DNA of 64,000 nucleotides from Bremia lactucae (GCF_004359215.1 NC_090610.1:5426121-5490120); one strand, 5' to 3'; positions 47,793 through 58,543 are shown, counted from the stretch's first letter. Made by a program: numbers and translations. The notes: a model not told the origin generated them from the letters alone.

Positions 47793-49148
47793 ATGATGTT
47801 GCTTGCGCATCGATATGTGATGATGACGTGTACGCCAGTGGGCTATCGCGGATTTCAGCGATCTGTGGGCATTGTCGGAATGCCTAATGTCGGCAAATCG
47901 ACGCTATTTAATGCCTTGACAAAGACCGAGGTGGCTCAGGCCGCTAATTATCCTTTCTGCACCATTGATCCAAATGTGGCGAGGGTTGCGGTGCCTGACC
48001 AGCGTTTGCAACACCTTGCAAAGGTCGAAAAGTCCAAGCGGGTAATTGAGACGCAGGTTAGAGCAACCTTTCTTATGGATAAATGCAAAAACGTTTTATT
48101 AATGATCCCTAGGTAGCTTGAATTTGTAGACATTGCTGGATTGGTCCGTGGGGCCTCTCGAGGAGAAGGGCTCGGTGCGTTGGCACAAAAACCTTTTTAT
48201 TAATTCTTACAGGTTTTTGAATATCAGGCAACAAATTTCTTGAGAACATTCGGCAGGTGGCGGTGATCGCTCACGTCGTGCGATGCTTTCAAGACACAAA
48301 TATTATTCATGTCGACGAATCCGTGGATCCTCTGCGAGATTTGGAAACAATCCGTACGGAGCTAATTCTAGCTGACTTGCAAACGGTGGAGAAGCGATTG
48401 GCCACGCTGGCAAAAAAAAACAAGTTGGTGTATTCTTTTGCCACACGGATTAGGGCTTAAAATGTTTTTTTATTAAAAATGTGTGATTATACGTGTAATT
48501 AGATTGACGGACCCGACAGTCGCGTCGTTTCTTGGTTTTCTAAACCGGTTGCAACTTCATCTTGAAAATGGCCATTTGGCCGAAAACGTAAGTCTCGACA
48601 CGCCAGACGAGCAACTGCAACTCGAGCAATTGCAACTCTTGACGGCAAAGAAAACCCTTTATATATGCAATGTGTCAGAGGAAGATGCGGCAAAGGGCAA
48701 CAAACTGACCGAAATCGTGCGTGAGTGTGTCGAGGCAGAAGGGAATGTATGTCTGACCGTATCCGGCTCTCTGGAAGAAGCCGCTGCTTCTTTTGAGGAT
48801 GATGCAAGTCAGCTCGAGTACTTAAACGAGGGCGGATTGCGTGAAACTGGTTTGACACGAGTTATTCGTGCGAGTCAAGAACTTTTGCAGCTACAAACGT
48901 ACTACACAGTTGGGGAGAAAGAGGCACGGGCGTGGAATGTCCTTGCGGGATCCACTGCCGCTGTGGCAGCTAGTGTGATTCACTCGGACTTTGAAAAGCT
49001 TTTCATTCGTGCCGAGACGGTCGGGTACGAGGATTTCGTCAAAAGTGGCACCATGCGAGCAGCGAAAGAAATGGGACTTTTACGCTCCGAGGGCAAGGAT
49101 TATATTTGCCAAGACGGCGATATTTTTAACTTTCTTGTCGGAAAATAA
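47793..49148 (+). CDS. OLA1: Obg-like ATPase, YchF/OLA1 family, with three introns
   Basis: Exons 47793-48056, 48117-48174, 48228-48423 and 48503-49148 join to 388 codons (387 aa) and end at TAA. All three introns (60, 53 and 79 nt) are GT-AG. Landmarks: P-loop GMPNVGKST (residues 29-37), G3-region [24 protein letters not shown] and [14 protein letters not shown], the family's NVSEED specificity motif, and a C-terminal TGS domain ([21 protein letters not shown]). The length fits the family (about 360-400 aa). These proteins bind ATP rather than GTP and associate with ribosomes and stress responses. The ATG at 47793 gives a 23-residue leader before the conserved start, so a mitochondrial form is possible. 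Confidence 0.92.
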
Positions 49149-49426
49149 CCGTTTGTTGCAAATTTTGAAGATCTTGCAACTTTTTGTGGCCTCATTTTAT
49201 TTATTGATTTCCGTGTTTCCTTATTTTTAATTCGTCTTCGGATCAGCAAAAAACATAAAGTTACACTTGTTCAAAGGCCATGTTGAAACTATCATGTCGC
49301 AATCACTCTCTAGCCACCGTTTTACAAAGTCTAAAAGTCACGATCAATATATACGACAACAAAGTTCGTGCTTTCTTTTTGCGTGCCATAACGTTTATTT
49401 CCTCTTAAATTTGATTTGCTTAAATT

Positions 49427-50296
49427 TCACGGGGCAAGTCGAAGAATCCTTTGCCGGTAGAAATTGTCATACAGCGTCCCTGGAAGTCCCCTTTTCCGAC
49501 ACGTGAGTCGCTGTTCCTGATGCAGTGTTGCCATCTTCTCCAAGTACACACTGGCCGCATGACACACGCTGCGTAATTCCCGACTTTCAAGCTGTTCCGC
49601 CACAGCTTGTTCTCGTTTTAACATCCTCCTGGCGCGTTTAAACCGACCAAATTGCAATGCATTGTACAATAGATTGACTCTACATTTACTCTCGAGCACT
49701 GGATCATGTAAACTCATTGAAATGCCAATTTGCACGTTGGCCAATTGCGTCGATTCGTTTAAATGGCGGCATAAAAAGTGGCCACCTCCGAGGGTCGAGA
49801 CGTACGCATTAGCTGTCACTAAAGCCACGACGGCATTCACAAACCGTACCGCGCGTCGAGCTGAAGCCATGTACAATGGCAACAGCTCTCGTGGACGGTA
49901 CGTGACCAATACGAACACCCTGTCAGTCGATGTGGCCAAGGTGGGATCCGTGGACACCGTATAGCTCGCCTCGGCGTCTTGCCAACGAAGGAGCGTTGTT
50001 GTGGCGGATAGATAAAGTACCTCTTTGGTACTATACATTGCTAAGAGCGTCAGTAGATGCCGAGCTGTCTGTGGATCCTCCTTTGAGCCATCAGGCGAGA
50101 GGAAGAAGGTTACGTATCGAAACACTTCTGCGTCGGTGATGGCGACACTGCCAAAAGACGTGGAAGTTGCTTGACCGGGTACAGAAAAAGATGTTTTAAA
50201 TGCACGGTATACGGCTCGTAGTGCCTTGTGCTCGTGCAGTGGCGCTTCAAAGGCCACGACACGGTGGCGCACGGCGACCGCAATTGTCGCTTTCAT
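49427..50296 (-). CDS. Uncharacterised 289-aa protein with helical C-terminal half
   Basis: A single uninterrupted frame from ATG at 50296. The N-terminal half is mixed beta-like (ATIAVAVRHRVVAFEAP) and the middle has VFVLVTYRPRELLPLYMASA. The C-terminal half (LANVQIGISMSL, ESKCRVNLLYNALQFGRFKR, ARRMLKREQAVAEQL, ELRSVCHAASVYLEKM) is helical and resembles TPR-like repeats. No signal peptide or membrane segment. It is convergent with the YchF/OLA1 gene (278 bp between stops). I do not recognise the family with confidence. Confidence 0.75.
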   Translation of the reverse strand: MKATIAVAVRHRVVAFEAPLHEHKALRAVYRAFKTSFSVPGQATSTSFGSVAITDAEVFRYVTFFLSPDGSKEDPQTARHLLTLLAMYSTKEVLYLSATTTLLRWQDAEASYTVSTDPTLATSTDRVFVLVTYRPRELLPLYMASARRAVRFVNAVVALVTANAYVSTLGGGHFLCRHLNESTQLANVQIGISMSLHDPVLESKCRVNLLYNALQFGRFKRARRMLKREQAVAEQLESRELRSVCHAASVYLEKMATLHQEQRLTCRKRGLPGTLYDNFYRQRILRLAP

Positions 50297-51787
50297 GCAG
50301 TTTTAAAGTCCTTCGTCGCGTCCGTGGAAGTGTTAAGATTGGCTAAAATACTGCATACGTTGGAGTTGGCACGAAGAATATAGCCAATCATTAAAGTTGA
50401 TTTTGAAACGACGCGTCCTTTAGAAACAAAAATATATATATGGAGCGCCAAGGGAGTTCTTGTAGGAAATAGTTTTATTTATTGCTGCTGGATCCCGAGC
50501 ACATAGTGTAACTACAATTTTTTTTGCATCGGTGTCAGTCAAAATTGTGACGGCCGTTACAAAGCGGCTTCTGTATTGGCGAAAGAATTGCCTAAATATT
50601 TTCATGGCAAATTTAGTTGGGACGAGCATGGTGGCATCTTTACAGTGCACAGGGACCGGATAATGGATATTTTAGGGAATTGCTTAGGATATTCAACGGC
50701 AAATTAAATCAAGCGTTAGCGATATTTTTCACAACCTTAATGCTCACTTTGCTACTCTGACGATTGTCGTGCAAGGATAGCCTTGCGTCTCATCATGTAT
50801 TGTCGAGCCCCCCTCTCTTTATGAAATATTTAATGGAATCCTTTTAGCAATCACTCGAAAACGAATCAAGAGCCGTTGATGTTGCTTTTTCTATTTCAAG
50901 TAACTTTTAGTCCCGAAAATCGACACAGGATTGAGCTAAAGACGTCCTGTCAATATATTCAAAGCCAAATCGAGATAGCTTTCAATACCACAACAATGCC
51001 GATGACCTGTCTTGAATAATACGATTGATTCTCGGGAGGACCTTTCGAGTTGACTTTGTGCCCATTTTGACGGTCAAGAGTCGTGGTTTTCTTCCAAACT
51101 GCCTCTTCACGCCGATATCTTTCATGCCATTGACATGCGCTTAATCGTATACAAAGAAAAGCACGAACTTTGGTGCGCCCTGAACGACCGATTTCATGAC
51201 TTTCGAGTGATGGTAAGGCGACTCGTAGTACGCTATGACGCTCGTCACGTGTTGCCTCATAATCGTCTGGACGTGCTACGACACATCACGTTCGACCATC
51301 TCGTGTCGCTGTCGCACGCCATTTCAGGCAGTAGAAGTGAAGCTGCAGCTTGCCACAAGTCGCTCTTTGGTATGCTCATCACGATTAGAAGGTTTGGATA
51401 AAGTAGTCACGCCACACGACTTTTCCTTCTTCTATTGAACAACACGACTACAAATAGATTTGTCAAAGATGCGGCGTTATTTGAAACTATTAATAATCAT
51501 CGGATGCTCTTGTAATAGTAAAGGAACAAGTCCCTTGGTTTCGGCTTATCCCAACGCGAGTCTAAACGGGACTCGTCGCCCTAAAAATTGCTCTTGGTAA
51601 GAAAAAAAGCTGCCTTATCCTCTCGTGTAGCCTACATTGTATGTTTCAATTCGAGAGCTTGACAATCTGATGCCGCCTCTACCAGACGATTGATACGAGA
51701 CCTTTGTTTTTGAGCTCTTGTCTTGGCAATACCAAATAAACATCTCCTTCTTCTCCTCACTTTAAAACTTTTGGATCATCGATCGAG
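50297..51787. other. Intergenic region upstream of the carboxypeptidase pair
   Basis: A 1.5-kb stretch with no transposon similarity. One ATG-started frame of 88 codons (51135-51401) has a plausible residue make-up (HELWCALNDRFHDFRVMVR) but no family or splice partners, so it is not called a gene. Just before the next gene, CTCACTTT at 51756-51763 resembles the oomycete initiator element (YCAYTYY) at a typical short distance (about 25 nt) from the ATG. Confidence 0.4.
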
Positions 51788-53365
51788 ATGAAGGTAGCAA
51801 TGCATTTACTTGCAAGCTATGCACTCTTAGCAGTGCGTGCATTGGAAGTTCACAATGACGACGCGCTGGTGAAAAACTTGCCTGGATTACTAAATGACCT
51901 TTCTTTCAAACATTATGCCGGATACATGCATCTAAAGACCGAAGAAAAGCTCTTTTATTGGTACACGGAGAGTCAAACGGACCCCGCGAATGATCCAATT
52001 GTCCTATGGCTCAATGGTGGTCCAGGCTGTTCGTCGTTGGGTGGTTTCTTCACGGAGAACGGTCCTTTCGTCGCTCAGGACGATCGAAGCGTGAAAGTGA
52101 ATCGATATTCTTGGAACCGCAAAGCCAATGTCGTGTGGCTCGAATCTCCTGCTGGAGTAGGCTTTAGTGGAAGTGTGCAAGAACCGCATTACTACAATGA
52201 CGACATCGTGGCAGCTAAAACACGCGAGTTTCTCGAACTCTTTTTTGAAAAATTCAGCGAGCTGCAGAACCGCGCGTTTTACATTACGGGCGAGAGTTAC
52301 GCTGGCATGTATATTCCGTACCTCATCGATATGCTCGTCACAAAGCCTCTTCGTGGCGTGAATGTTAAAGGGTTTGCCATTGGCAATCCATTTACCGACA
52401 ATCTCATTGATGGCAATGCGTATATTGACTATTATTACTCCCACGCAATGGTGTCTTTGGAAACGTATGAAGAGATTCAAGTCCACTGTGGAGAGCGCAT
52501 TGGGTGTCTCTTTGACGACACACCGTGTCCACTTGGGTGTCAATCGTTACTCGAAGAAGCCGAGAAGGAAGCCAATGCCGATGCGTTAGATCCGTACTTT
52601 ATCTACGGTGATCGATGCCTTCAGAACACCAGTCAAACCAATGCTTTACGTAAAAAGCCAACGTCCTCGGCACAAAGATCTCCCACACATCGTGGCGACA
52701 TTGGTGCGTGTGCCGACGTGCTGACTCATATGTATTTAAATCTACCTGAAGTTCAAGAAGCCATTCACGTGACTCAAAGCATGGAAAGACAGATTGAATG
52801 GAAGGGTTGTAATGACCGTGTTAACGATTTGTTTCAATCCAGTGCGTCGGCTTTACTAAAGTACCGCAACATTCTTCGTCATAACTTTACTGTTTTAATC
52901 TATAGTGGCGACGCCGATTCGGTCGTGAATTTTATGGGCACCGAGCGCTGGATTGGGGGCCAAGGATTAAAACTACGCATTCGCGACAAGTGGCACGCGT
53001 GGTTTGGTCCAGACAAGCAATTGGCGGGTTACGAACAAACGTACGACGGGTTAACGTTTAAAACTGTAAAAGGAGCTGGTCATATGGTCCCTGCTGTTCG
53101 ACCGCTTCACGGTCTCTACCTGTTTGAATGCTTTCTCTACGGTCAACAGGCGTGTAACCACTTTGTGTACCCTATGGACGACGACGAGATGGAGGCAGGT
53201 TTCGAGATTACTGAGAAAATTACGAAAGGAACGACACTTAATGGATTCCTTGACGGCAATAGCACCGCGATAGGGAGGATGTTTATACTTGTAGGCGGCG
53301 TCATTGTGGCCGTTGGCATTCGCAACGGTCGGAATCGCGTTAATGGCTACGACATGGTTCACTAA
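51788..53365 (+). CDS. Serine carboxypeptidase (S10), first of a tandem pair
   Basis: 525 aa, no intron. Family S10 enzymes remove C-terminal residues from peptides in acidic compartments. Visible: N-terminal signal peptide (MHLLASYALLAVRALE), substrate/oxyanion motif LWLNGGPGCSSLGG, nucleophile Ser170 in GESYAGMYIPYL, catalytic Asp region YSGDADSVVNF (Asp375/377) and His432 in GAGHMVPAVRP. Near the end, GRMFILVGGVIVAVGI (about 494-511) looks like a membrane anchor followed by a short basic tail, unlike soluble lysosomal or vacuolar members. It has several N-x-S/T sites. The paralogue follows 373 bp downstream in the same direction, so the two arose by tandem duplication. ATG choice: the first in-frame ATG in front of the signal peptide. 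Confidence 0.93.
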   Translation: MKVAMHLLASYALLAVRALEVHNDDALVKNLPGLLNDLSFKHYAGYMHLKTEEKLFYWYTESQTDPANDPIVLWLNGGPGCSSLGGFFTENGPFVAQDDRSVKVNRYSWNRKANVVWLESPAGVGFSGSVQEPHYYNDDIVAAKTREFLELFFEKFSELQNRAFYITGESYAGMYIPYLIDMLVTKPLRGVNVKGFAIGNPFTDNLIDGNAYIDYYYSHAMVSLETYEEIQVHCGERIGCLFDDTPCPLGCQSLLEEAEKEANADALDPYFIYGDRCLQNTSQTNALRKKPTSSAQRSPTHRGDIGACADVLTHMYLNLPEVQEAIHVTQSMERQIEWKGCNDRVNDLFQSSASALLKYRNILRHNFTVLIYSGDADSVVNFMGTERWIGGQGLKLRIRDKWHAWFGPDKQLAGYEQTYDGLTFKTVKGAGHMVPAVRPLHGLYLFECFLYGQQACNHFVYPMDDDEMEAGFEITEKITKGTTLNGFLDGNSTAIGRMFILVGGVIVAVGIRNGRNRVNGYDMVH

Positions 53366-53440
53366 GGTTGTCAAAGTGTTTTAAACAAAATATAGTTTCT
53401 TTTTTTAATTCGAATAGTCGTTATTTTTTATGTATAAATA

Positions 53441-53498
53441 TTTACCTGATTTTTGACTAAATTCTTAAAATATGAGAATTTAGTCAAAATCAGGTAAA
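53441..53498. terminator. Long AT-rich hairpin after the first carboxypeptidase
   Basis: Arms 53441-53465 and 53475-53498 (tttacctgatttttgactaa... against ...ttagtcaaaatcaggtaaa) pair over 24 bases with one bulged A and a 9-base loop. It starts 76 bases after the stop codon and lies before the second gene. A role in 3'-end formation is possible, as is a small inverted-repeat element; neither is shown. Confidence 0.5.
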
Positions 53499-53738
53499 AA
53501 TTATTTTTCGTTTTTGTTTTAAACACGGCAAGGCTTTCATTCCATCAAACGCACAAGTTTTTGTGACTCGAATTTGCAATTTGCCAATCAATGCAAACGA
53601 GTGGCAAACGTGGCCACGACAGCAAAAAAACACGTACTCCCTCACCTTTTCTCACATCGTCCCCCCTATCCACTGTGACACCCCCTCCTATCGTCTATCT
53701 GAAACAAGAGTCTCAGTTCTTTTTTTTTTAAGTACGCA

Positions 53739-55367
53739 ATGAAGCTCCTGACACTTTTACTGCCCATCGTAGTGGCTAACCCTGCCCATCGAGTTCACGA
53801 CCTACCAGGACTGAATCAAGCGGATGTTCCCTTTGCACACTTTGCGGGACAGCTTGAGCTCCCGTCACCAACCCACGAGAAGCTCTTTTACTGGTACGCA
53901 CAGTCGCGACGGTCGCCGGAGAAAGACCCTTTCGTATTGTGGCTAAACGGCGGTCCCGGCTGTGCATCGTCGCAAGGTTTTTTCACTGAAAATGGTCCGT
54001 TTGTTGCCAAACGTGATGGAAACGTGGGTTTAAACCCATATGGCTGGAATGCCCGTGCCAATATCGTATGGGTCGATTCGCCCTCGGGCGTTGGGTTTAG
54101 CAAGCCTTTGCAAGCGGCAACAGGGTACTACAATGATGATATCGTCGCGGATCGTCTGCGATTATTCCTCAGCGTGTTTCTGACGACGTACCCTGAGCTT
54201 CGCGACCGGGCCTTTTACGTCACCGGGGAGAGTTACGCGGGGATGTATATCCCGTACTTAGTCGAGCGATTAGTAACCAATCCGCTCGAGGGTGTCACCT
54301 TAAAGGGATTTGCCATTGGCAACCCGCTCACGGACATGGGGATCGATGGAAATGCGTATATGGAGTATTACTATACCCATGCACTTATCTCGCATGGGGA
54401 CTATTTGCGTCTTTTAGACTATTGTGATCATAATATTGCCCAATGTATGTTCACGGACGTGAATTGCACGGCACATTGTGAAAAGGCTGTCGTTCAAGCG
54501 CACGAAGCAGCGGACGTGGGCGAATTTAACCACTATTACATTTATGGTGATCTATGCAGGAATAACCAGCGCACGGCGGTGCATGCGCCTGCGCTTCATC
54601 AACGTCTCGAGACGATTCGAACGCATCGTGGAGTTGTTGGTCCTTGTGCGGGGGATTATACAAAAACGTTGCTCAATCGAGCGGACGTGCAAGAAGCGTT
54701 GCATGTTGAAGGGCAACTCCCTGTACAGTGGATGGCTTGCCACCCTTTCATATCGCATAATTATGATCGGACATTTTCATCCCTTGACAAATATCGCACA
54801 TTGCTTGGCAACAACTTGACAATTCTTATTTATAGTGGCGACGCCGACTCGGTGGTTAATTTTATTGGGACACAGCGATGGATTACCGAAGACAAAGGTC
54901 TGGCCCTTCGACCGGTGTCGCCCTGGCGCGCGTGGCTTGGACCGGATGCGCAAATTGCAGGCTACCACCAAGATTTTGAGCGCGGATTGACGTTTAAGAC
55001 TGTCAAGGGCGCTGGCCACATGGTGCCGGCCGTACGTCCACTACACGCTCTTCATCTATTTGATTGTTTTTTATTTGGGGACGAAAAGTGTACGAACATT
55101 TCGTATCCTGCAAAATTTAATGAGCGCGAAGCCGCGGGAGCCGCGTTCTTGACCACTCGAAAAGAAAGCGACGAGTCTCAGGAGAGTTGGAAGGAACACG
55201 CTCGTGCGACAGTCTTGCGGGCAGGCGTGCCGTTAGCGAGCTCGGCCTCGGGCGTCACTGTGTCTCTTTTTGTGATGTGTACATTTTTTTTGCTCGCAAC
55301 AACAGTGTACGCACAATATCGTCGTCGCGAAAATGGGTCTCGTCGTCAACAGTATCGACCTATTTAG
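53739..55367 (+). CDS. Serine carboxypeptidase (S10), second of the tandem pair
   Basis: 542 aa, no intron. Signal peptide MKLLTLLLPIVVANPAH; LWLNGGPGCASSQG (the first Ser of the usual CSS is Ala here, unlike the upstream copy); Ser165 in GESYAGMYIPYL; Asp region YSGDADSVVNF (368/370); His427 in GAGHMVPAVRP. C-terminal membrane segment SLFVMCTFFLLATTVYA (about 503-525) and a very basic tail (YRRRENGSRRQQYR). All catalytic residues are present, so it should be active. Upstream lies a C/T-rich stretch (53636-53700) and TCTCAGTTC near 53710, a possible initiator. The tail is longer and more basic than in the first copy. Confidence 0.93.
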   Translation: MKLLTLLLPIVVANPAHRVHDLPGLNQADVPFAHFAGQLELPSPTHEKLFYWYAQSRRSPEKDPFVLWLNGGPGCASSQGFFTENGPFVAKRDGNVGLNPYGWNARANIVWVDSPSGVGFSKPLQAATGYYNDDIVADRLRLFLSVFLTTYPELRDRAFYVTGESYAGMYIPYLVERLVTNPLEGVTLKGFAIGNPLTDMGIDGNAYMEYYYTHALISHGDYLRLLDYCDHNIAQCMFTDVNCTAHCEKAVVQAHEAADVGEFNHYYIYGDLCRNNQRTAVHAPALHQRLETIRTHRGVVGPCAGDYTKTLLNRADVQEALHVEGQLPVQWMACHPFISHNYDRTFSSLDKYRTLLGNNLTILIYSGDADSVVNFIGTQRWITEDKGLALRPVSPWRAWLGPDAQIAGYHQDFERGLTFKTVKGAGHMVPAVRPLHALHLFDCFLFGDEKCTNISYPAKFNEREAAGAAFLTTRKESDESQESWKEHARATVLRAGVPLASSASGVTVSLFVMCTFFLLATTVYAQYRRRENGSRRQQYRPI

Positions 55368-56210
55368 TGCAGCATTTAAGGATTAAAAACGAAAGGACCT
55401 ATATTTTTCTTATGATGGCACATAAGGAAGTTGCTTAGTCTGTATATTGGGTTGTCGAAAAGTCATATTCGTGGGGCAGAATTCCAAGAGCACTGAAAGA
55501 AGCAAGACGATAGTTTATAAAGAGCTTGTAATTGAAGCGCAAACTGTGAGTTACATCGTTCCGTATAATATTGGCACCGTTTAAATTGCAAGGTGTTGCA
55601 AAGACTTTATTTTGAGCTGCCAGCTTTTTCATCGAACAGGCTCAGCGTGTTACTCTTGATATGATTTTTTTTTCCAAAACTGTCATATCCCGCAGACAGT
55701 GTTAACTATACGTTTCGTACAAGTACCACAGCGCATTATAATTTGGAGGACGAGACATATAGTTGCCAGTCGGGAATTGGCTAAAAATTCGAATCGCTAA
55801 TTTGTGTGTCAGGCCAAAAAGATCTAACAAATGCCGTGTTCCTGACCCTTTTCTATAATTAAAGGAGTTTCATGGCAATTAAAGCAGAATTTAAATAACT
55901 TTTCGAGCTAAAAAAACAATTGTACGGGTAAAGCAAAAACAGCTTTTTCGTAATAGGACACTCGCAATTCAAGTTTTTGGCACCTCCTTGGATGTAACCA
56001 TCTTATGTTCAGTTGCTTAACGCTAAAGACACAGTGTCTGCCCTTTCAAGCTTAAAGGCGTAGCCAATAACGCCTTCCAAAAAAATAGTGAAACTGAACG
56101 AAACACACTAAGATCTCACCTTTTCGAATGGCCTTGAATAGTCGGCCGAAATCCTGCAATAGATTGGATCGGATCTCTCGCCTCAAGCACTTCATACAAT
56201 TAAAGTTGCC
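55368..56210. other. Intergenic region after the carboxypeptidases
   Basis: No supported gene. A 65-codon ATG-started minus frame (55435-55632) has no recognisable family. T-runs near 55663 and A/T-rich sequence dominate. Confidence 0.45.
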
Positions 56211-57302
56211 ATGGCCCTCATTGCTATCGTAAGCTATGGCCTTTTCTCCTATTTTGCAAGATGCAGCGAGTGTATGACGACTTCATCGCTCGCTTCTATT
56301 CAAGGAATAAGTGCGTCGCAATACACGAATTTTCAGCTTTTCAAGCAATTCAATCAAACACGATTGTTCTCAAGAGATAAAACTAATGAAACACACGCTA
56401 AATCGCACACGATTTTAGTGTCGATCAGCAAGCAACCGACGGAAAGGAACTTTGACAAGAAAAGTCGCAAAACAACATTTCATTGTGGCAAAGGTCACAA
56501 ATGCGGCAACAAACAAAAGTATCTGGCTTTTGCCTTTTCAGACAATACGACGTCTACAAGTGGCAATTCCTCAATGATTGTTCCTTTTGACAAGGACAAT
56601 GCACCACGGGTAGATTGTCTCACTGGCAAGTCTAAAACGTACGACCAAATGGACGTGGAAGAAGACCATTCGACAGCATACCACGCATCGGTTATGATGC
56701 GTGTAGCCTCGTTCTCTAAGGCTCCTATCGAAATTGGTTGTATCTATAATCAGTCTCTTCTTCATCAACAATTGGACGGCAACATGGGCCTTTTGCAAGT
56801 CGGAAGTTTTGCAAACGTGCTTTTGACTGGTACACTTAGCTACCACAAGTCACAGCAAGTCACAATACTTTGCAATCTTTGGTTTTTGTTGCAAAACGAG
56901 GTGCTTATTTCTCTGCGATCGAGTTGTTGCTTTGTAGCAATTAAGAACAAGTTCTACCGTGAAACTAAATTATTCAGTTCCGAATTAAAAGGTACGGTTT
57001 TAAGGGCCAGTATACGAGAGGGCCACGACATTAAATACATCGATACTCACCGCGTAGACCTTAATGAGGATCGACAAACAGAAGTGGCACTTCGTCTCGA
57101 CCGTGGGAGGAACACATTGCAAACCAAGTTTGACTATTCCCAGGCCTCGGAGTATGTTCTTACGTGCGTCACTCTCGTGGCAATGGTTGGACTGATGAAC
57201 GCCATCTGGTTAGCACTTGCAAAAGACATTCACACTCAAATACCTTTGATCCCAAATACATGGCAAAAAGACGAATCATCTTTTTTTCAAATAAAAGAGT
57301 GA
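56211..57302 (+). CDS. Unrecognised 363-aa secretory/membrane protein
   Basis: One uninterrupted frame with an ATG in good context (GCCATGG). It has a hydrophobic N-terminus (MALIAIVSYGLFSYFARC, probable signal peptide) and a lumenal/extracellular middle with at least five N-glycosylation sequons (N48QT and N59ET among them) and a CGKGHKCG motif. A C-terminal membrane segment (YVLTCVTLVAMVGLMNAIWL, about 314-336) follows, with a 27-residue tail. This is a type I membrane layout. No domain family recognised; it carries no RXLR-type motif near the N-terminus. It is convergent with the ZIP gene, with 90 bp between the stops. Confidence 0.65.
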   Translation: MALIAIVSYGLFSYFARCSECMTTSSLASIQGISASQYTNFQLFKQFNQTRLFSRDKTNETHAKSHTILVSISKQPTERNFDKKSRKTTFHCGKGHKCGNKQKYLAFAFSDNTTSTSGNSSMIVPFDKDNAPRVDCLTGKSKTYDQMDVEEDHSTAYHASVMMRVASFSKAPIEIGCIYNQSLLHQQLDGNMGLLQVGSFANVLLTGTLSYHKSQQVTILCNLWFLLQNEVLISLRSSCCFVAIKNKFYRETKLFSSELKGTVLRASIREGHDIKYIDTHRVDLNEDRQTEVALRLDRGRNTLQTKFDYSQASEYVLTCVTLVAMVGLMNAIWLALAKDIHTQIPLIPNTWQKDESSFFQIKE

Positions 57303-57392
57303 CTAAGGCACACATACTAATTCGTAGAATATCAGATTTTCATTTTATGTTTAACAAATTCGAGTTTTTGTCGAATCCAAAGTGTCGTGCGT

Positions 57393-58399
57393 TTAGCCAA
57401 GAGCAACATCCATGACCATCATTACTACAAACCCTACGATCGTACCAAATGTCGCCAATTTTTGGTTGCCGCTTTGAGTTGTCTCCGGCACTAAATCATC
57501 GACTACCACAAAAATCATCGCCCCCGCGGCAAATGACAGAGCATAAGGCAAAATTGGTTGCACATACAAAACTGCGGCCGCTCCAAGCAACTGCATTTTG
57601 GCAAATGCCACACCACCCCATGAGTCTCAATATTAAGTTTCCAAGACTTTTTGACTTGCTAACGTACTCCTCCAATTGGCTCAACAAGGCCACTAGCTTG
57701 CCCCCACATAAACGCCCGAAATGTCGACATGCCTTCGCGTTTCAGTGGCATCGACACCGCAAGTCCTTCAGGGAAGTTCTGCAAACCAATGCCAATGGCC
57801 AAATTCACCGCGTTGGCAAAACTTGCTCGAGCACTGTACCCGACACTGCCAAAACCGACGCCCACGGCCATTCCTTCCGGCAAATTGTGCAACGTTATGG
57901 CAAAAACCAATAGCAACACTCGACGGAAGCTACTCGTGCTATTCATTGTGGGTTTATCATAACACTCGCGTTTGTTATTGTTGCTAATATAATCATCATT
58001 TTTTTTCTTTTTTAAAACCTCGAAGTCGGTATTCCCGCCCTTTGATTGGATACGAACGCCGAGATATTTTTCAAAAAGTGGCAATGCCCTCTCGGTGCCA
58101 AAAAGTGTTAATGCCCCAAGCATGAAGCCAATGGCAGCAGGAATGAACGAATAGCGGCCATTAGGTCCATACAAATCGGATTCTTTCGCGATTTCGATGG
58201 CTGGAGCCAACAGCGACCAATACGACGCAGCCAACATGACGCCACCTGCAAAACCAAGCATGCCGTCGAGAATTTTCTGGCTCGTGTGCTTGTCTTTGAC
58301 GTCTAGCACAAAGACCATGGCAGAGCCTAAAGCTGTGAACCCCCACGTGACGAACGTGCCGAGCAGCGCCTGAACAACGGGGTGCTGACCTTCTATCAT
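57393..58399 (-). CDS. ZIP-family zinc transporter (ZIP11/GufA-like), one intron
   Basis: Exon 1 58399-57668 and exon 2 57590-57393 (minus) join over a 77-nt GTACGT...GCAG intron to 310 codons (309 aa). ZIP proteins move Zn2+ and related metals into the cytosol. Visible: metal-binding helix HNLPEGMAVGVGFG, the following helix QNFPEGLAVSMPLKREG, and the family end GLVEPIGG joined by splicing to LLGAAAVLYV. Next comes LPYALSFAAGAMIFVVVDDLVPE, closing with GFVVMMVMDVALG. A loop with a KKKKNDD charged stretch replaces the His-rich loop of other ZIPs. The order and these motifs fit the ZIP11/GufA branch. ATG at 58399 is the first in frame. Confidence 0.9.
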
Positions 58400-58543
58400 C
58401 CCGACGCGTTTCGATCGAAAAAAAAACGGAGTTCAGCTTAATAAACGAAACAGCAAAATGAAGATCCTATTTAATTTGCATGATTATTAGATTATAGAGG
58501 TGACTCCAGACAGGTAATCCAGATACTGTCGTTTTTTTTTTAA

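Noticed and set aside
51135..51401. 88-codon ATG-started frame upstream of the carboxypeptidases
   Set aside because: Residue make-up is plausible but there is no family, no clear splice partner and no supporting context.
55435..55632. 65-codon minus frame after the second carboxypeptidase
   Set aside because: No recognisable domain; short enough to occur by chance in AT-rich intergenic sequence.
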